This document shows, in pieces, positions 1-9,800 of a stretch of DNA of 13,749 nucleotides (positions are counted from its first letter, which is position 1; each line of letters opens with the position of its first letter). Position numbers and translations under genes: made by a program. The notes beneath the pieces are model-generated. The model was not told the DNA's origin, searched no databases, and worked only from the letters and a program-made list of their open reading frames with translations. Origin of the DNA: Gammaproteobacteria bacterium (GTDB lineage: Bacteria > Pseudomonadota > Gammaproteobacteria > Pseudomonadales > Azotimanducaceae_A); the NCBI GenBank assembly GCA_026713405.1, contig JAPOON010000752.1, forward strand, positions 1-13,749, given 5' to 3'.

Positions 1-3000
1 AGCGCTGCCAGGCAGGTGTCCAGGATGTTGGAGATCGGGCGTGTCGCATCGACCGGCGCCATGGCGCCACGGGCCATGTGCACGCCGAGCTGGATCGTGC
101 GCTGTTCGGCCCAGGTGCGGGCTTCGCCAACGAGCGCGTCGCTGGCTTCGGTCCTGGCGGCAATCTCGCTGAACTCGTTGCCCATGGCCCCGGCATCGAA
201 TTCCTTCTCGTAGTACAGGCGCACCAGTCCCTGTTGGGCGATCCTGGCCGATTCCGGGTCGAGGTCGAGATCGGCGGGCAGTTCCAGGTCCCTGAACTCC
301 CGGCTGCGCAGGCTTTCCGCCACGTAGGGGTGGCGCGACATCCAGGTGACCAGGCGCGGTGCCCCGCCGATGACGCCGCCAACCAGGCTCGAGACGCGCC
401 TGGCGCCGCTGCCGATGTCGTCGGCCACGAGCCAGAACGCCGGCACCAGCAGCAGGGCGGCCGGCGCGGAAACCAGGATGCCGAAGGCCAGCGCGATGGC
501 CATGGGCACGAGCAGCTGAGCCTGGGTGCTGTCGTTCAGCATCAGCGGGGTCAGGCCCGCGAACGTGGTGGCCGTGGTGATCAGGATGGGGCGGAAGCGG
601 GTGACCGCGGAGTTGATCAGGGCATCGAACAGCGAATCGCCCCGGGCCTGGAAACGATTGACGCCGTGAATCAGCACCAGGGTGGAATTGACGACGACCC
701 CGGATGCCGCCACGACGCCGAACAGCGACGAAACGGACAGGCCGTGGATTATGCCCAACGGCTTCATCAGGGCGTGCCCCCAGACGGCGCCCACCAGGGC
801 GAACGGCAGCACCGACATGATGATCAGCGGTTGCGTGTACGAGCCCAGCGGCATGGCCAGCAGCGCGTAGATGGCCAGCAATACGAACAGGAACAGCGGC
901 CCCAGGGTTCCGGCGAGTTCCGTTTGCTCCTCGGCGCTCTTGAACCAGTAGGAGACGTCCGGATAGGGGGCGACCGTGCGTTGCAGGAACCCGGAATCGA
1001 GCTGGGCGAGCACGGCGGCGGCGGAAGTGACGGCGGGGTCGACCTCGGCGGTGATCCAGGCAAAGCGCCTGCCGTTGGTGCGCTCGATCACCGGGAAACC
1101 GCGCCCGGATTCCACGTCGGCAACGGTTGCAAACGGCACTTCGCCGCCGTCCGGCGTGCGGATGCGCAGGCCGTAGAGTGATTCCAGGGAACGGCGCTCC
1201 TCTTCGGTGTAGCGCACCATGATGCGGATGTCGTCCCGGCCGCGCTGAATCCGCTGCGCCTCCTCGCCGTAGAACGCCTGGCGCACCTGGCGCCCAAGGT
1301 CGGCCAGCGTGATGCCCAGGGCCTCACCAGCGGGCGTCACCGACAGTTTCACTTCCGGCTTGCCGGAAGTCAGCGAGTCGGTGACTTCGTAGACACCGGG
1401 AAACTCGGCCAGTTGCCGGCGAATGGCCGCCGCGACCACGAGCATTTCGTCCCGGTCGTTGCCGCCGATGCGGATGTCGATGTCCGGGGCGCCCGGGACC
1501 CGGTCGGTGATGAAAGCCAGTTCCACCGCATCGACGATGGGGCCGACCGCGTCGCGCCACCGGGCGGCGACCGCATCGGTGGTGATCGCACGCTGCTCGC
1601 CGGGCGCCAGTTGCATGGTGACCTCGCCAAGGTGCGTCCCTACATCGTCGACCCGGTAACCGAGGCCCGCCGCCGCGGCGAACTGCCCGCCCCTGGACTC
1701 GAGAACGTGCAGCACCACCGGTTCTTCGTATTCCTGATCGAGCTGCCGGCGCAGTTCGCCTGCCGCTTCCGACAACTGGCCGAGGGCCTGCTCCATGGCC
1801 CGCTCGGAGACCCCCATCGGCATCGTCAGCCTGGCGACCACGCTGTCGCCGGTCTGCGGCGTTCTGACGGAAAACGGCAGATGGCCGCCGGCGAGCAGGG
1901 CGAAGGCGGACGCGAGCATCCCGAGGGCAACGGCCAGGGTCACGTATCGCTGCCGGAAGGCGGTGTCGGCGAGCCGGCGGAACGGATTGTGGATCAGCCA
2001 TGACAGGCCGGACTCGAACAGCACCTGGGTGCGGGCGAATCCGCCCGCGGCCTTGCTCAGCAGTCCGGAAATGTGGGCCGCGCATACGGCAGCGACCACG
2101 ACCACGGCCACCGCGCTGCCGGTACGCAGGTCCGGCGTGAGCGCCAGCGCCGCGACCACGCCGGTCGCCAGCAGTGTCAGGCCGAAGTCGCCGAGGGGCA
2201 GGCGCCCGCTGCCGTGACCGAGGTGCGCGGGCAGCACCATCTGGCACTCGATGAGGGAGAAAATCAGGCAGCAGATGACCACCACGGCCATGAACCCGTA
2301 GGCTTGGCCGATGGTGCCCACCGCGAACAGCAGGGGCAGGAAGGCCACCGTGGTGGTGATCACGCCGAAGGTGACGGGTACCAGGACTTCCTGGGCGCCC
2401 TTTATGGCGCCGGCGAGCTTGCCCCCGCCCCGCTCCTGGGCGGAATAGACGTTTTCGCCGACCACCACCGCATCGTCGACGAGCATGCCCAGTGCCAGGA
2501 TGAAGCCCATGACGGACAGGGCGTCGATGGAAAAACCGAACCAGTAGATCAGGAAGATGGCGCCCAGGAAGGCGATGGGAATCCCGGCCGCCACCCACAG
2601 CGCGAGGTGTGGCCGGAGGAACAGCGCCAGCAGGATCAGCACGAACAGCAGCCCCTGGACGCCGCTGTCCACCAGCGCCTGCAGGCGGAAGGCCAGGGTG
2701 ACGGATGTATCTCTCCACACCGTCAGGTCGACGCCTTCGGGATAGTCGGATGCGGCTTCTGCCACGTAGCGGCGCACCGTCCCGGCCACGCTGCGCACAT
2801 CCTGGTTGCCGACCCGGAATACCTGCACCAGGGCGGCGGGCCTGCCGTCGAAGGTCAACCCCTGGCCGGTATCCTCGAAGCCGTCGACCACGCGCGCCAC
2901 ATCGCTCAGCATGACCCGCGTGCCGTCGCTGCGCGTGGTGACGGTCAGCTTTTCCAGTTCATGCCCCCAATAGGCCTGCCCGGCGGTGCGCAGCAGGATC

Positions 3001-3665
3001 TCGCCCTGGTCGGTCTTGACCGAGCCCCCGGGCAGGTCCAGCGAGCGTTTGCGCAGGGCGTCCGCCACTTCGTCGAAGGTCAGGTTGTTGCGCGAAAGGG
3101 ATACTTCGGAGACCTCCACCGAGATCTCGTAGGGCCGTTCGTTGGCGATCATGGCCTGGGTGATGCCGGGCAGCCTGAGGATGTCGTCGCGCACCCGGCG
3201 GCCCATTTCCTTGAGGGAACGTTCGTCCGTCGGCCCGGTGACGGCCACCTCGATGACCACGTTCTCGGCGGCGGCCACCTGAATGATGGGCCGTTCCGCC
3301 TCATCGGGGAAGGTCTCGATGGCGTAGACCTGGTTCTCCACCTCGCCGAGGGTCTGCATCCGGTCCGTGTCGAAGAACAGCTCGACCTGGACCGTGCACT
3401 TCCCTTCCGCCGAGATGGAGCGCACTTCCCGGATGCCGGTGATGCCCTCCAGGCTTTCCTCGATGCGGGTGCAGACGCCCGATTCGACTTCCTCCGGAGC
3501 GGCTCCGAGGTAAGGCACCGTGACGATGATCAGGGGCAGGTCGACATCGGGATAGAGCTTGACCGGAATGCGGCTGAGCGAGGCGAGGCCCGCGAACACC
3601 GCGAACCCCATCACCAGATTCGCCGCCACGTGATTGGTGGCAAACCAGGCGATCATTTTTTTCAT
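1..3665 (-). CDS. RND efflux permease C, 3' end off-window, with TM6-TM7 insertion and C-terminal extension
   Basis: This is an inner-membrane proton-driven RND transporter subunit (ACR_tran/AcrB-like). I translated the minus strand codon by codon: the frame is open from ATG 3665 to base 1 (1221 codons) with no stop, so the 3' end lies outside the window. TM1 is about residues 13-32, porter loop 1 about 33-334 and TM2-TM6 about 335-478. TM4 carries the proton-site pair Asp397-Asp398 in LVDDAVVVGEN. TM7 is about 575-593, porter loop 2 (with FYGEEAQRIQRGR) about 594-920, and TM8-TM12 about 920-1081. Three things are odd. Two extra hydrophobic segments lie at about 494-510 and 516-536. TM10 reads VVVNSTLVL (Asn993, Ser994). 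At least 138 residues follow TM12, where A and B end within about 20. The start overlaps the stop of permease B (ATGA) and a second in-frame ATG is codon 4. The family is certain; the substrate is unknown. Confidence 0.95.
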   Translation of the reverse strand, partial: MKKMIAWFATNHVAANLVMGFAVFAGLASLSRIPVKLYPDVDLPLIIVTVPYLGAAPEEVESGVCTRIEESLEGITGIREVRSISAEGKCTVQVELFFDTDRMQTLGEVENQVYAIETFPDEAERPIIQVAAAENVVIEVAVTGPTDERSLKEMGRRVRDDILRLPGITQAMIANERPYEISVEVSEVSLSRNNLTFDEVADALRKRSLDLPGGSVKTDQGEILLRTAGQAYWGHELEKLTVTTRSDGTRVMLSDVARVVDGFEDTGQGLTFDGRPAALVQVFRVGNQDVRSVAGTVRRYVAEAASDYPEGVDLTVWRDTSVTLAFRLQALVDSGVQGLLFVLILLALFLRPHLALWVAAGIPIAFLGAIFLIYWFGFSIDALSVMGFILALGMLVDDAVVVGENVYSAQERGGGKLAGAIKGAQEVLVPVTFGVITTTVAFLPLLFAVGTIGQAYGFMAVVVICCLIFSLIECQMVLPAHLGHGSGRLPLGDFGLTLLATGVVAALALTPDLRTGSAVAVVVVAAVCAAHISGLLSKAAGGFARTQVLFESGLSWLIHNPFRRLADTAFRQRYVTLAVALGMLASAFALLAGGHLPFSVRTPQTGDSVVARLTMPMGVSERAMEQALGQLSEAAGELRRQLDQEYEEPVVLHVLESRGGQFAAAAGLGYRVDDVGTHLGEVTMQLAPGEQRAITTDAVAARWRDAVGPIVDAVELAFITDRVPGAPDIDIRIGGNDRDEMLVVAAAIRRQLAEFPGVYEVTDSLTSGKPEVKLSVTPAGEALGITLADLGRQVRQAFYGEEAQRIQRGRDDIRIMVRYTEEERRSLESLYGLRIRTPDGGEVPFATVADVESGRGFPVIERTNGRRFAWITAEVDPAVTSAAAVLAQLDSGFLQRTVAPYPDVSYWFKSAEEQTELAGTLGPLFLFVLLAIYALLAMPLGSYTQPLIIMSVLPFALVGAVWGHALMKPLGIIHGLSVSSLFGVVAASGVVVNSTLVLIHGVNRFQARGDSLFDALINSAVTRFRPILITTATTFAGLTPLMLNDSTQAQLLVPMAIALAFGILVSAPAALLLVPAFWLVADDIGSGARRVSSLVGGVIGGAPRLVTWMSRHPYVAESLRSREFRDLELPADLDLDPESARIAQQGLVRLYYEKEFDAGAMGNEFSEIAARTEASDALVGEARTWAEQRTIQLGVHMARGAMAPVDATRPISNILDTCLAA
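3662..3665 (-). other. ATGA stop-start overlap of permeases B and C
   Basis: The stop TGA of permease B (3664-3662) overlaps the start ATG of permease C (3665-3663). No Shine-Dalgarno sequence is seen just upstream, so C is probably translated by reinitiating ribosomes, which would tie its amount to that of B. Confidence 0.85.
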
Positions 3666-6600
3666 GGGGAGGCCGCGCTGGCGGGTTGGCCGGCCTGGCC
3701 CGGCAGCATGGCCCGCAGCCGCTCGACCAGGACCAGGATGGCGGGCAGCAGCAGCAGGATTCCGAAACTCGCGAAGATCAGGCCCCCGGCCAGGCTGACC
3801 ACCAGGGGGATGAGAAACCTCAGGATCTCCGACTTGTCGTAGAGCAGGGGCGCGAGGCCGACGACAGTGGTTACCGTCGTGAGCACGATGGGCCGCGCGC
3901 GCAGCTGCGTTGCCTGCATGACCGCATCGCTCACGGACAAACGCGGTTCATCCCGGCGAATCCGGTTGTACCGGTCGAGCAGCACCAGCGAGTCGTTGAT
4001 GACCACGCCCGTGACCGCGATCAGCCCGAAAATGGAAGAGAGCGTCAGGTCGTAACCCAGCACCCAGTGCAGGTAGATCGACCCGGCGAACGCCAGCGGA
4101 ATGCCGAGCAGCACGTAGAACGGCTGCAGGATGCTGCGCAGCTGGATGGCGACGAGTACGAAGATCAGGAGGACGGCTGCCGGGAAATAGATGCCGAGGC
4201 TCCTCCCCACCTTGGCCGTGTCGCGCCTGGTACCGTCAGGCAGTATCGAAAGCCCCGGGTACTTCTGCCTGAGTTCCGGCAACCAGCTTCCCTCGATGAG
4301 CCCGCCGAGTTCCCTGGAACTGGTCATCGCCACGTTGTAGAAGGCGTTCACCGAGGCCGCGGGCAAGCCGTCGATGCGCTGGCGCTGCTTGAGGTCCTGG
4401 GTCTGGGCGATCTCGGCGATACTGGAAAAGGCCGCCACGTCGCCGTTCGGCAGGCCGATGAGTTCATCGTGAAGATCGCTGGTTCGCGCGCGCTTTTCGA
4501 CGGGGTAGCGCGCCATGACCTCGATTTCTTCCTTGTGCCGCACCACCCGGTCCACTTCCGCCCCGTAGAAGCGGTTGCGCAGTTGCCTCGCCAGCGCTAT
4601 GGCGGTCAGGCCCGAAGAACGTCCGGCGTCCGTCAGGTGAACCTCGTAGCGGACGTTGCCCTGCTCCAGCGTGTCGTCGATCTGATAGATGAAGGGGTGG
4701 TTCTTCATCCGCTCCTTCAGCGCGCTTGCCGCGGCGACCACGGTGTCGTCATCGGGGTGCAGCAGCGCGTAGCCGAGACTGGAGGCGGTGGCCGTGCGGG
4801 TCGTGGGGAATGCCAGCTTGTCCGATCCGCGCACGACACCGATATTGTCGATCCAGAGCTGCTTGATCTCGTCGGTGGTGATGGCCCGTTCCGGGGGCAG
4901 GTTCAGGCGCAACTGGACGGTTGCCAGGTGGGGCGCCGGGTCGGGGACTTCCGCGCCCAGCATGGTTTCGACGCCCTTGTGCTGGCCGACGATCACGTTG
5001 ATGGCGTTGACCCCCGTCCTGCCCGCTTCGCGATTGGCCGCCCAGGCGGCCTGGACGATCTGCTCGACAGCGCGCACCGTGTCGCCGAAGGTGGAACCCG
5101 CCGCCATGGTCAGGTCGGCCTGCAGCTTCTGCTCGTCGAGCCGGTTGTCCGCGGCGTTGTAGCGCACGGCATTGCCCGTAAACAGGCTGACGGCGGCAAG
5201 GACCAGCAGGGCAACGCCTGCGACCGCCACCAGCGGCCGGCGCACCGAGAAGGCGATGCCCGGCATCAGCCGCCGGTCGATGAATCCCTGAAAGGCGCCG
5301 CCCGCCCTGGCCTGTATCACGGTCAGCGGCCAGCGGCTCAGGTCGCGCCCGCCGGACAGGTGCGCGGGCAGCAGCAGGAAGCAGTCGATCAGCGAAAGCA
5401 GCAGTACGGCGAGTACGCCGATGCCGGTGTAGCTGAACATCTGCCCCAGGTTGCCGTCGAGCGGCAGCAGCACGGAGAACGCGACCATGGTCGTCAGCAC
5501 GCCGACCAGGACCGGCGCCATGACTTCCCGGGCGCCTCGGATCGACGCTTCTACGGCCGGAACGCCGAGCGCGCGCAGGCGGGCGATGTTCTCGCCCACC
5601 ACAATGGCATCGTCGACCACGATGCCGATGATCATGGCGATGCCCCAGACGATGAACCAGCTGATCGATATGCCGAGCAGGTACAGGAGAATGAAGGAAC
5701 CGATGATCGCGGTGGGAATGCCGATGCCGATCCACACCCCGACGCGCAGGTCGAACAGGAGGATCAGCAGGATGAAGACCAGCGCGGCGCTGATCATGCC
5801 GTTGTTGGCGACGGACTGCAGCGGCTTCTTGATCTTGTAGGTTTCGTCCAGCCACAGCTCGATGGCGGTTCCCGGGGGCGCGGTGTAGGTGGGCAGGAAC
5901 CGCTCGACCTCGGCGATGACATCGTCCGGGTCCGCCCGGGGAGGCGCCTGGACATGCACGAAGACCGCGGGCACACCGTTGACGGTATTGATGAGCGGGT
6001 CGTCGATGAACCCGTCGCGGACGGTGGCAATGTCGCCGAGCCGGACGATGGCGCCGTCGGGCCGGCTGAGAATGACGATGTCGCGGAACTCCTCCCCCCG
6101 GAGGCGTTTGTCCATCATGCTCATGACGATGGTCCCGGATTCCGTGCGGATGCTGCCGCCGGTCACGTTCACCGAGGCCAGTCGAACCAGGGCCACGACT
6201 TCGGCAATGGTCAGGTGGTGCCGGCGCAGCTTCGACTCGTCGATGTCGATCTGTATTTCCCGTTCCCGGGCGCCGATGAGTTCGACAATGCCCACGTTGG
6301 GCAGCAGCAGGAGCTGTTCGCGCAGGTCTTCCGCCGTGCGCCGGAGTTCGTTCTCGCCGGCCGTCGGCGAAGTGACGGCAAGCGACACCACTTCCCTGAC
6401 GATCTCCTTGCGAACCACTTCCGGCGGGTCGGCGTTCGGGGGAGGAAAGTCCTCGATGCGTTCCACGGCGGTTCGCACGGTCTCCAGCCTCGAGACGGAG
6501 TCGACCCACTGCTTCAGTTCGATGAGAACCTCGGCGCGGCCCTCCCAGGCATTGGAGGTGATCCTGTCCACCCCGTCGAGGCCGGCGATGCTCTCCTCGA

Positions 6601-6841
6601 TGCGGCGGATGATGTCCTCTTCGACTTCCCGCGGCGTCGCGCCGTCGTAGGGCACGTTCACCGCAATGGTTCGCAGGTCGAGTTCCGGATAGCGTTCGAT
6701 GGTGCTGTTGAAGATTGCGACGATACCAAGCACCAGCAGCAGGAAGGTGATCAGGTACACGGCGATGTGGTTGCGCGCGAAGTACTCGATCAACGACGGC
6801 GGCCCCTTTGCGGAGGCGCTCGGATTGTTCGTTTCGCTCAT
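3662..6841 (-). CDS. RND efflux permease B
   Basis: This 1059-residue inner-membrane RND permease has the usual AcrB-like length and layout. TM1 is near residues 29-48, followed by a large periplasmic porter loop with the SVNVTGG motif. TM2-TM6 begin near 342, with Asp410-Asp411 in TM4 (GIVVDDAIVVGENI), the expected proton-binding pair. TM7 is near 535-556, a second porter loop with FYGAEVDRVVR follows, then TM8-TM12 and a short tail of about 20 residues. TM10 reads GVVINDSLVLL, so the position I align with AcrB Lys940 is Asn949, followed by Asp950. It starts 26 bases after permease A without a recognisable Shine-Dalgarno sequence, so it may depend on ribosomes arriving from A. Its stop overlaps the start of permease C by ATGA. 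By shared motifs it resembles A more than C, which suggests tandem duplication. Drug-type (HAE-like) rather than metal-type is inferred; the substrate is unknown. Confidence 0.97.
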   Translation of the reverse strand: MSETNNPSASAKGPPSLIEYFARNHIAVYLITFLLLVLGIVAIFNSTIERYPELDLRTIAVNVPYDGATPREVEEDIIRRIEESIAGLDGVDRITSNAWEGRAEVLIELKQWVDSVSRLETVRTAVERIEDFPPPNADPPEVVRKEIVREVVSLAVTSPTAGENELRRTAEDLREQLLLLPNVGIVELIGAREREIQIDIDESKLRRHHLTIAEVVALVRLASVNVTGGSIRTESGTIVMSMMDKRLRGEEFRDIVILSRPDGAIVRLGDIATVRDGFIDDPLINTVNGVPAVFVHVQAPPRADPDDVIAEVERFLPTYTAPPGTAIELWLDETYKIKKPLQSVANNGMISAALVFILLILLFDLRVGVWIGIGIPTAIIGSFILLYLLGISISWFIVWGIAMIIGIVVDDAIVVGENIARLRALGVPAVEASIRGAREVMAPVLVGVLTTMVAFSVLLPLDGNLGQMFSYTGIGVLAVLLLSLIDCFLLLPAHLSGGRDLSRWPLTVIQARAGGAFQGFIDRRLMPGIAFSVRRPLVAVAGVALLVLAAVSLFTGNAVRYNAADNRLDEQKLQADLTMAAGSTFGDTVRAVEQIVQAAWAANREAGRTGVNAINVIVGQHKGVETMLGAEVPDPAPHLATVQLRLNLPPERAITTDEIKQLWIDNIGVVRGSDKLAFPTTRTATASSLGYALLHPDDDTVVAAASALKERMKNHPFIYQIDDTLEQGNVRYEVHLTDAGRSSGLTAIALARQLRNRFYGAEVDRVVRHKEEIEVMARYPVEKRARTSDLHDELIGLPNGDVAAFSSIAEIAQTQDLKQRQRIDGLPAASVNAFYNVAMTSSRELGGLIEGSWLPELRQKYPGLSILPDGTRRDTAKVGRSLGIYFPAAVLLIFVLVAIQLRSILQPFYVLLGIPLAFAGSIYLHWVLGYDLTLSSIFGLIAVTGVVINDSLVLLDRYNRIRRDEPRLSVSDAVMQATQLRARPIVLTTVTTVVGLAPLLYDKSEILRFLIPLVVSLAGGLIFASFGILLLLPAILVLVERLRAMLPGQAGQPASAASP

Positions 6842-6867
6842 CGGGCGTCGCCAAACCGCACCGAACG

Positions 6868-9800
6868 TCAGCCTGCGAACTGCCGGCGGCTGAGCCGCCC
6901 CTTCGCCAGCTCCACCATCATGATGACCGACGGCAGGAAGAACAGCAGGCCGATACCGGCGAACACCAGGCCGAAGGCGATGCTCACCACCAGGGGAATC
7001 AGGAACTGGATGGCCTCGTCGCCGCTGAACAGGATGGGCAGCAGGCCGAGCAGGGTGGTCACGCTGGTGAGCAGGATCGCCCGGGCGCGCTGCCGGGTGG
7101 CCGCGGAAATGGCCGCGATCTCCGGTATGTCCGAATCCCGGACCATCTGGTTGTACCGGTACATCAGCAGGATCGTATCGTTGACGATGACGCCGGAGAC
7201 CGCGATCAGGCCGAATACCGACGTGTTGCTGAACCCGTAACCCAGCACCAGGTGGCCCAGCACCGCGCCCACGAACGCCATGGGAATGCCCGCCAGGGCC
7301 AGAAGCGGCTGGACGAAACTGCGCAGGAAGGAGGCGATCAGGCAGTACATGACCAGGAGCGCAATGGGTACCGAGAGCGCCAGGATGTCCGTGAGGCGCT
7401 GCATGTCCCGGTTCGCCCCGTGCTTGCGGATCTGCATGTCGGGGTAGCGGCTCTCCAGGCCGGGGAGTATCCGCGTCTCCACGTCATCGGCAAGGTCGTC
7501 GGTGAACAGCCGCGTGGCATCGTAGCCGGCGGTGACCACCGCGGCGCTGCGCCCGTCGATGCGCAGCCGGTTTGCGATGCCGCGGGTTTCCGTGATCTCG
7601 GCCACCGTGTACAGCGGAACCTGTTCCCGGCTGGCCGGCAGGTTGATGCGCTCGTTCAGCAGCTCCGCATAGCTGGTGCGCCGGTCCTGGGGGTAGCGCA
7701 CCATCACCAGAACCTCTTCCCGGCCCCGCTGGATGCGTTGTGCCTCGGCGCCGTAGAAGCCGTTGCGCAACTGGGTGGCAACCGATGCCGCGCTCAGGCC
7801 GGCCGCGTGACCGGCGGCGTTCAGGCGCACGTCGAAGCGGCGCTTGCCCCGCTCGATCGAGTCGTTGACCCGGCCAACCCCGTCAAGCCTGGTGAGTGCC
7901 TCGCGCAGTTCCCCGGCGGCATCGGCGAGAACGTCGGGGTCCGGATGAATCAGCGCATACGACAGCGTGTTCGATGTCTGCGTCTGCCGGGTGGGGAAGT
8001 TCACCGACTCCACGCCCGGCATGTCGGCCAGGGAAAGGCGCCAGCGGTGCTGCAGTTCTTCGATGGTCACGCCGCGCACGTCCGGTGGATTGAGCCGCAG
8101 CTGTACCGAGGCGAGGTTGCCCCGGTACCGGCCCGCATCGGCGCCCCGGTAGGTTTCCATGGGGAAGTGACGGCCGATGGCCACGGCCGTCGCATCGACC
8201 GCCCGGCCGCCGAGTTCGCTGTTCACCTGCGCCGCTGCAGCGACCGCATGTTCCGTGGCGGCCTGCAGGTCTTCGGGCCGCGCGTCCCTGGGCAGCACCA
8301 GGTCGACCTGCACGTTCTTCTCGTCCACCACCTGCAGGCTCGGGTCGAAATGGACAATGCCGAACACGAGCAGGCAGGCGGCAACCAGAACGCTGCCCGC
8401 GACGATGACCGGCGGCCACTGCAGGCGCCGCACCGACCAGGAGATCAGGGGAACGATCCTGGCTTCGATGACCGCCTGGACGGCGGCGTGGCACCGCTGT
8501 TGAATCGCCGCAAGGGGCCAGGCGCTCCAGCGCCCGGATCTGGCCAGGTGGCCGGGCAGGACGATGGCCGCTTCGAACAGCGACAGCAGCAGCACGACCA
8601 CGACCACGATCGGGATAACGGCAAACATCTGCCCGATCACCCCGTCGAGCGGCAGCAGCGCGGCGAATGCCGCCATGGTGGTGAAGGCGCCGACCGCAAT
8701 GGGAGCGATGACTTCCCGGGTGCCGGCGATGGCGCCCTCGGCACCCGTTGCGCCCCGGTCCCGGTGGGTGGCGATGTTCTCGCCCACCACGATCGCGTCG
8801 TCCACGACGATGCCGATCAGTATGAAGAACGCGAACAGCGTGATGACGTTCAGGGTGAGGCCGATGAAGGGAAAGACGATCAGCGAGGCCACGAACACCA
8901 CGGGCACTCCGAGCGCCACCCAGGTCGCGATGCGCAGGTCGAACAGCAGCATGAGGGCGGCGAACACCAGGATCAGGCCGAATATCCCGTTCTTGATGAT
9001 CAGGTACATGCGGTCCTCGACCGCCCAGGTCTCGTCTTCCCAGATGGCCACCCCTACGGTTTCGGCGGCCTCGAAGCCCGCCAGGTAGTCGCGCACCTGG
9101 GCGCTGGCTTCCTGGGGGGAGGTATCGGCGGAGACCTTGACCTGGAGAAATATGGTGGGGACGCCGTTGACGGTGGTGACGGTGTCGTGTTCCAGCAGGC
9201 TGTCGTGCAGCCGGGCGATGTCGCCGAGGCGAACCAGCGACCCGTCCGCCCGGGCGATGACCACCACATCGGCGAACTGGTCGGCGTAGTCGCGTTTCGC
9301 CAGGGTGCTCATGATGATGTCGCCCGACCCGGTGCGCAGTTCGCCCCCGGTGACGTTCACCGAGGTGCGCCGGATGGCGCTGACCACGTGGTCCAGGGTG
9401 ATGCCGTACTGGCGCAGCGTCTCCTCGCTGAGCTCGATCTGAATCTCCTGGTCCTTCGTTCCGAACAGTTCGATGATGGATATGCTCGGCAGCAGCAGCA
9501 GCCGGTCCCGCAGCGACTCCGCTTCATGGCGCAGCCCGTAAGGGTCCAGTGCCCCGGAACTCACGGCGACGGTCAGCACGTTGCGGCTGACCTCGACCTT
9601 GGTGACTTCCGGCTCGTCGGCATTGAGCGGCGGGAAATCCTCGATGCGATCGATGGCCGTGCGCACGAAATTCAGGGTGTCGATGTCGTCGGCGAAGGGT
9701 TCCATTTCCACGTCGACGACGGCCAGTTCCTCCCGGGAACTGGAGACGGTGCGGGCGACGCCGATGGTGCCCACCAGGCTTTCCTCGATGCGCTTGACGA

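Noticed and set aside
1324..2718. Minus-strand open frame (464 codons) within permease C
   Set aside because: Alternative frame of the permease gene; product is Arg/Pro/Gly-rich without membrane segments, while the true frame gives TM2-TM7 and TM4 VDDA.
1..3665. Suspicion that permease C is a broken gene or contains a frameshift
   Set aside because: Codon-by-codon reading from 3665 to 1 finds no stop and all RND landmarks in one frame; it only lacks its end because the window stops.
78..3842. Plus-strand open frames at 78-1181 and 2073-3842 opposite permease C
   Set aside because: Antisense shadows of the permease C frame, which I translated without interruption; no recognisable domains.
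4749..6854. Minus-strand open frame (701 codons) within permease B
   Set aside because: Out-of-frame shadow, Arg/His/Pro-rich; the real frame gives a full RND protein.
3686..7240. Very long plus-strand open frame (1184 codons) opposite permease B
   Set aside because: It lies antisense to a clear RND permease. Its product is a His/Asp/Gln/Gly-rich sequence with no family pattern, the usual by-product of GC-rich third positions on the real strand.
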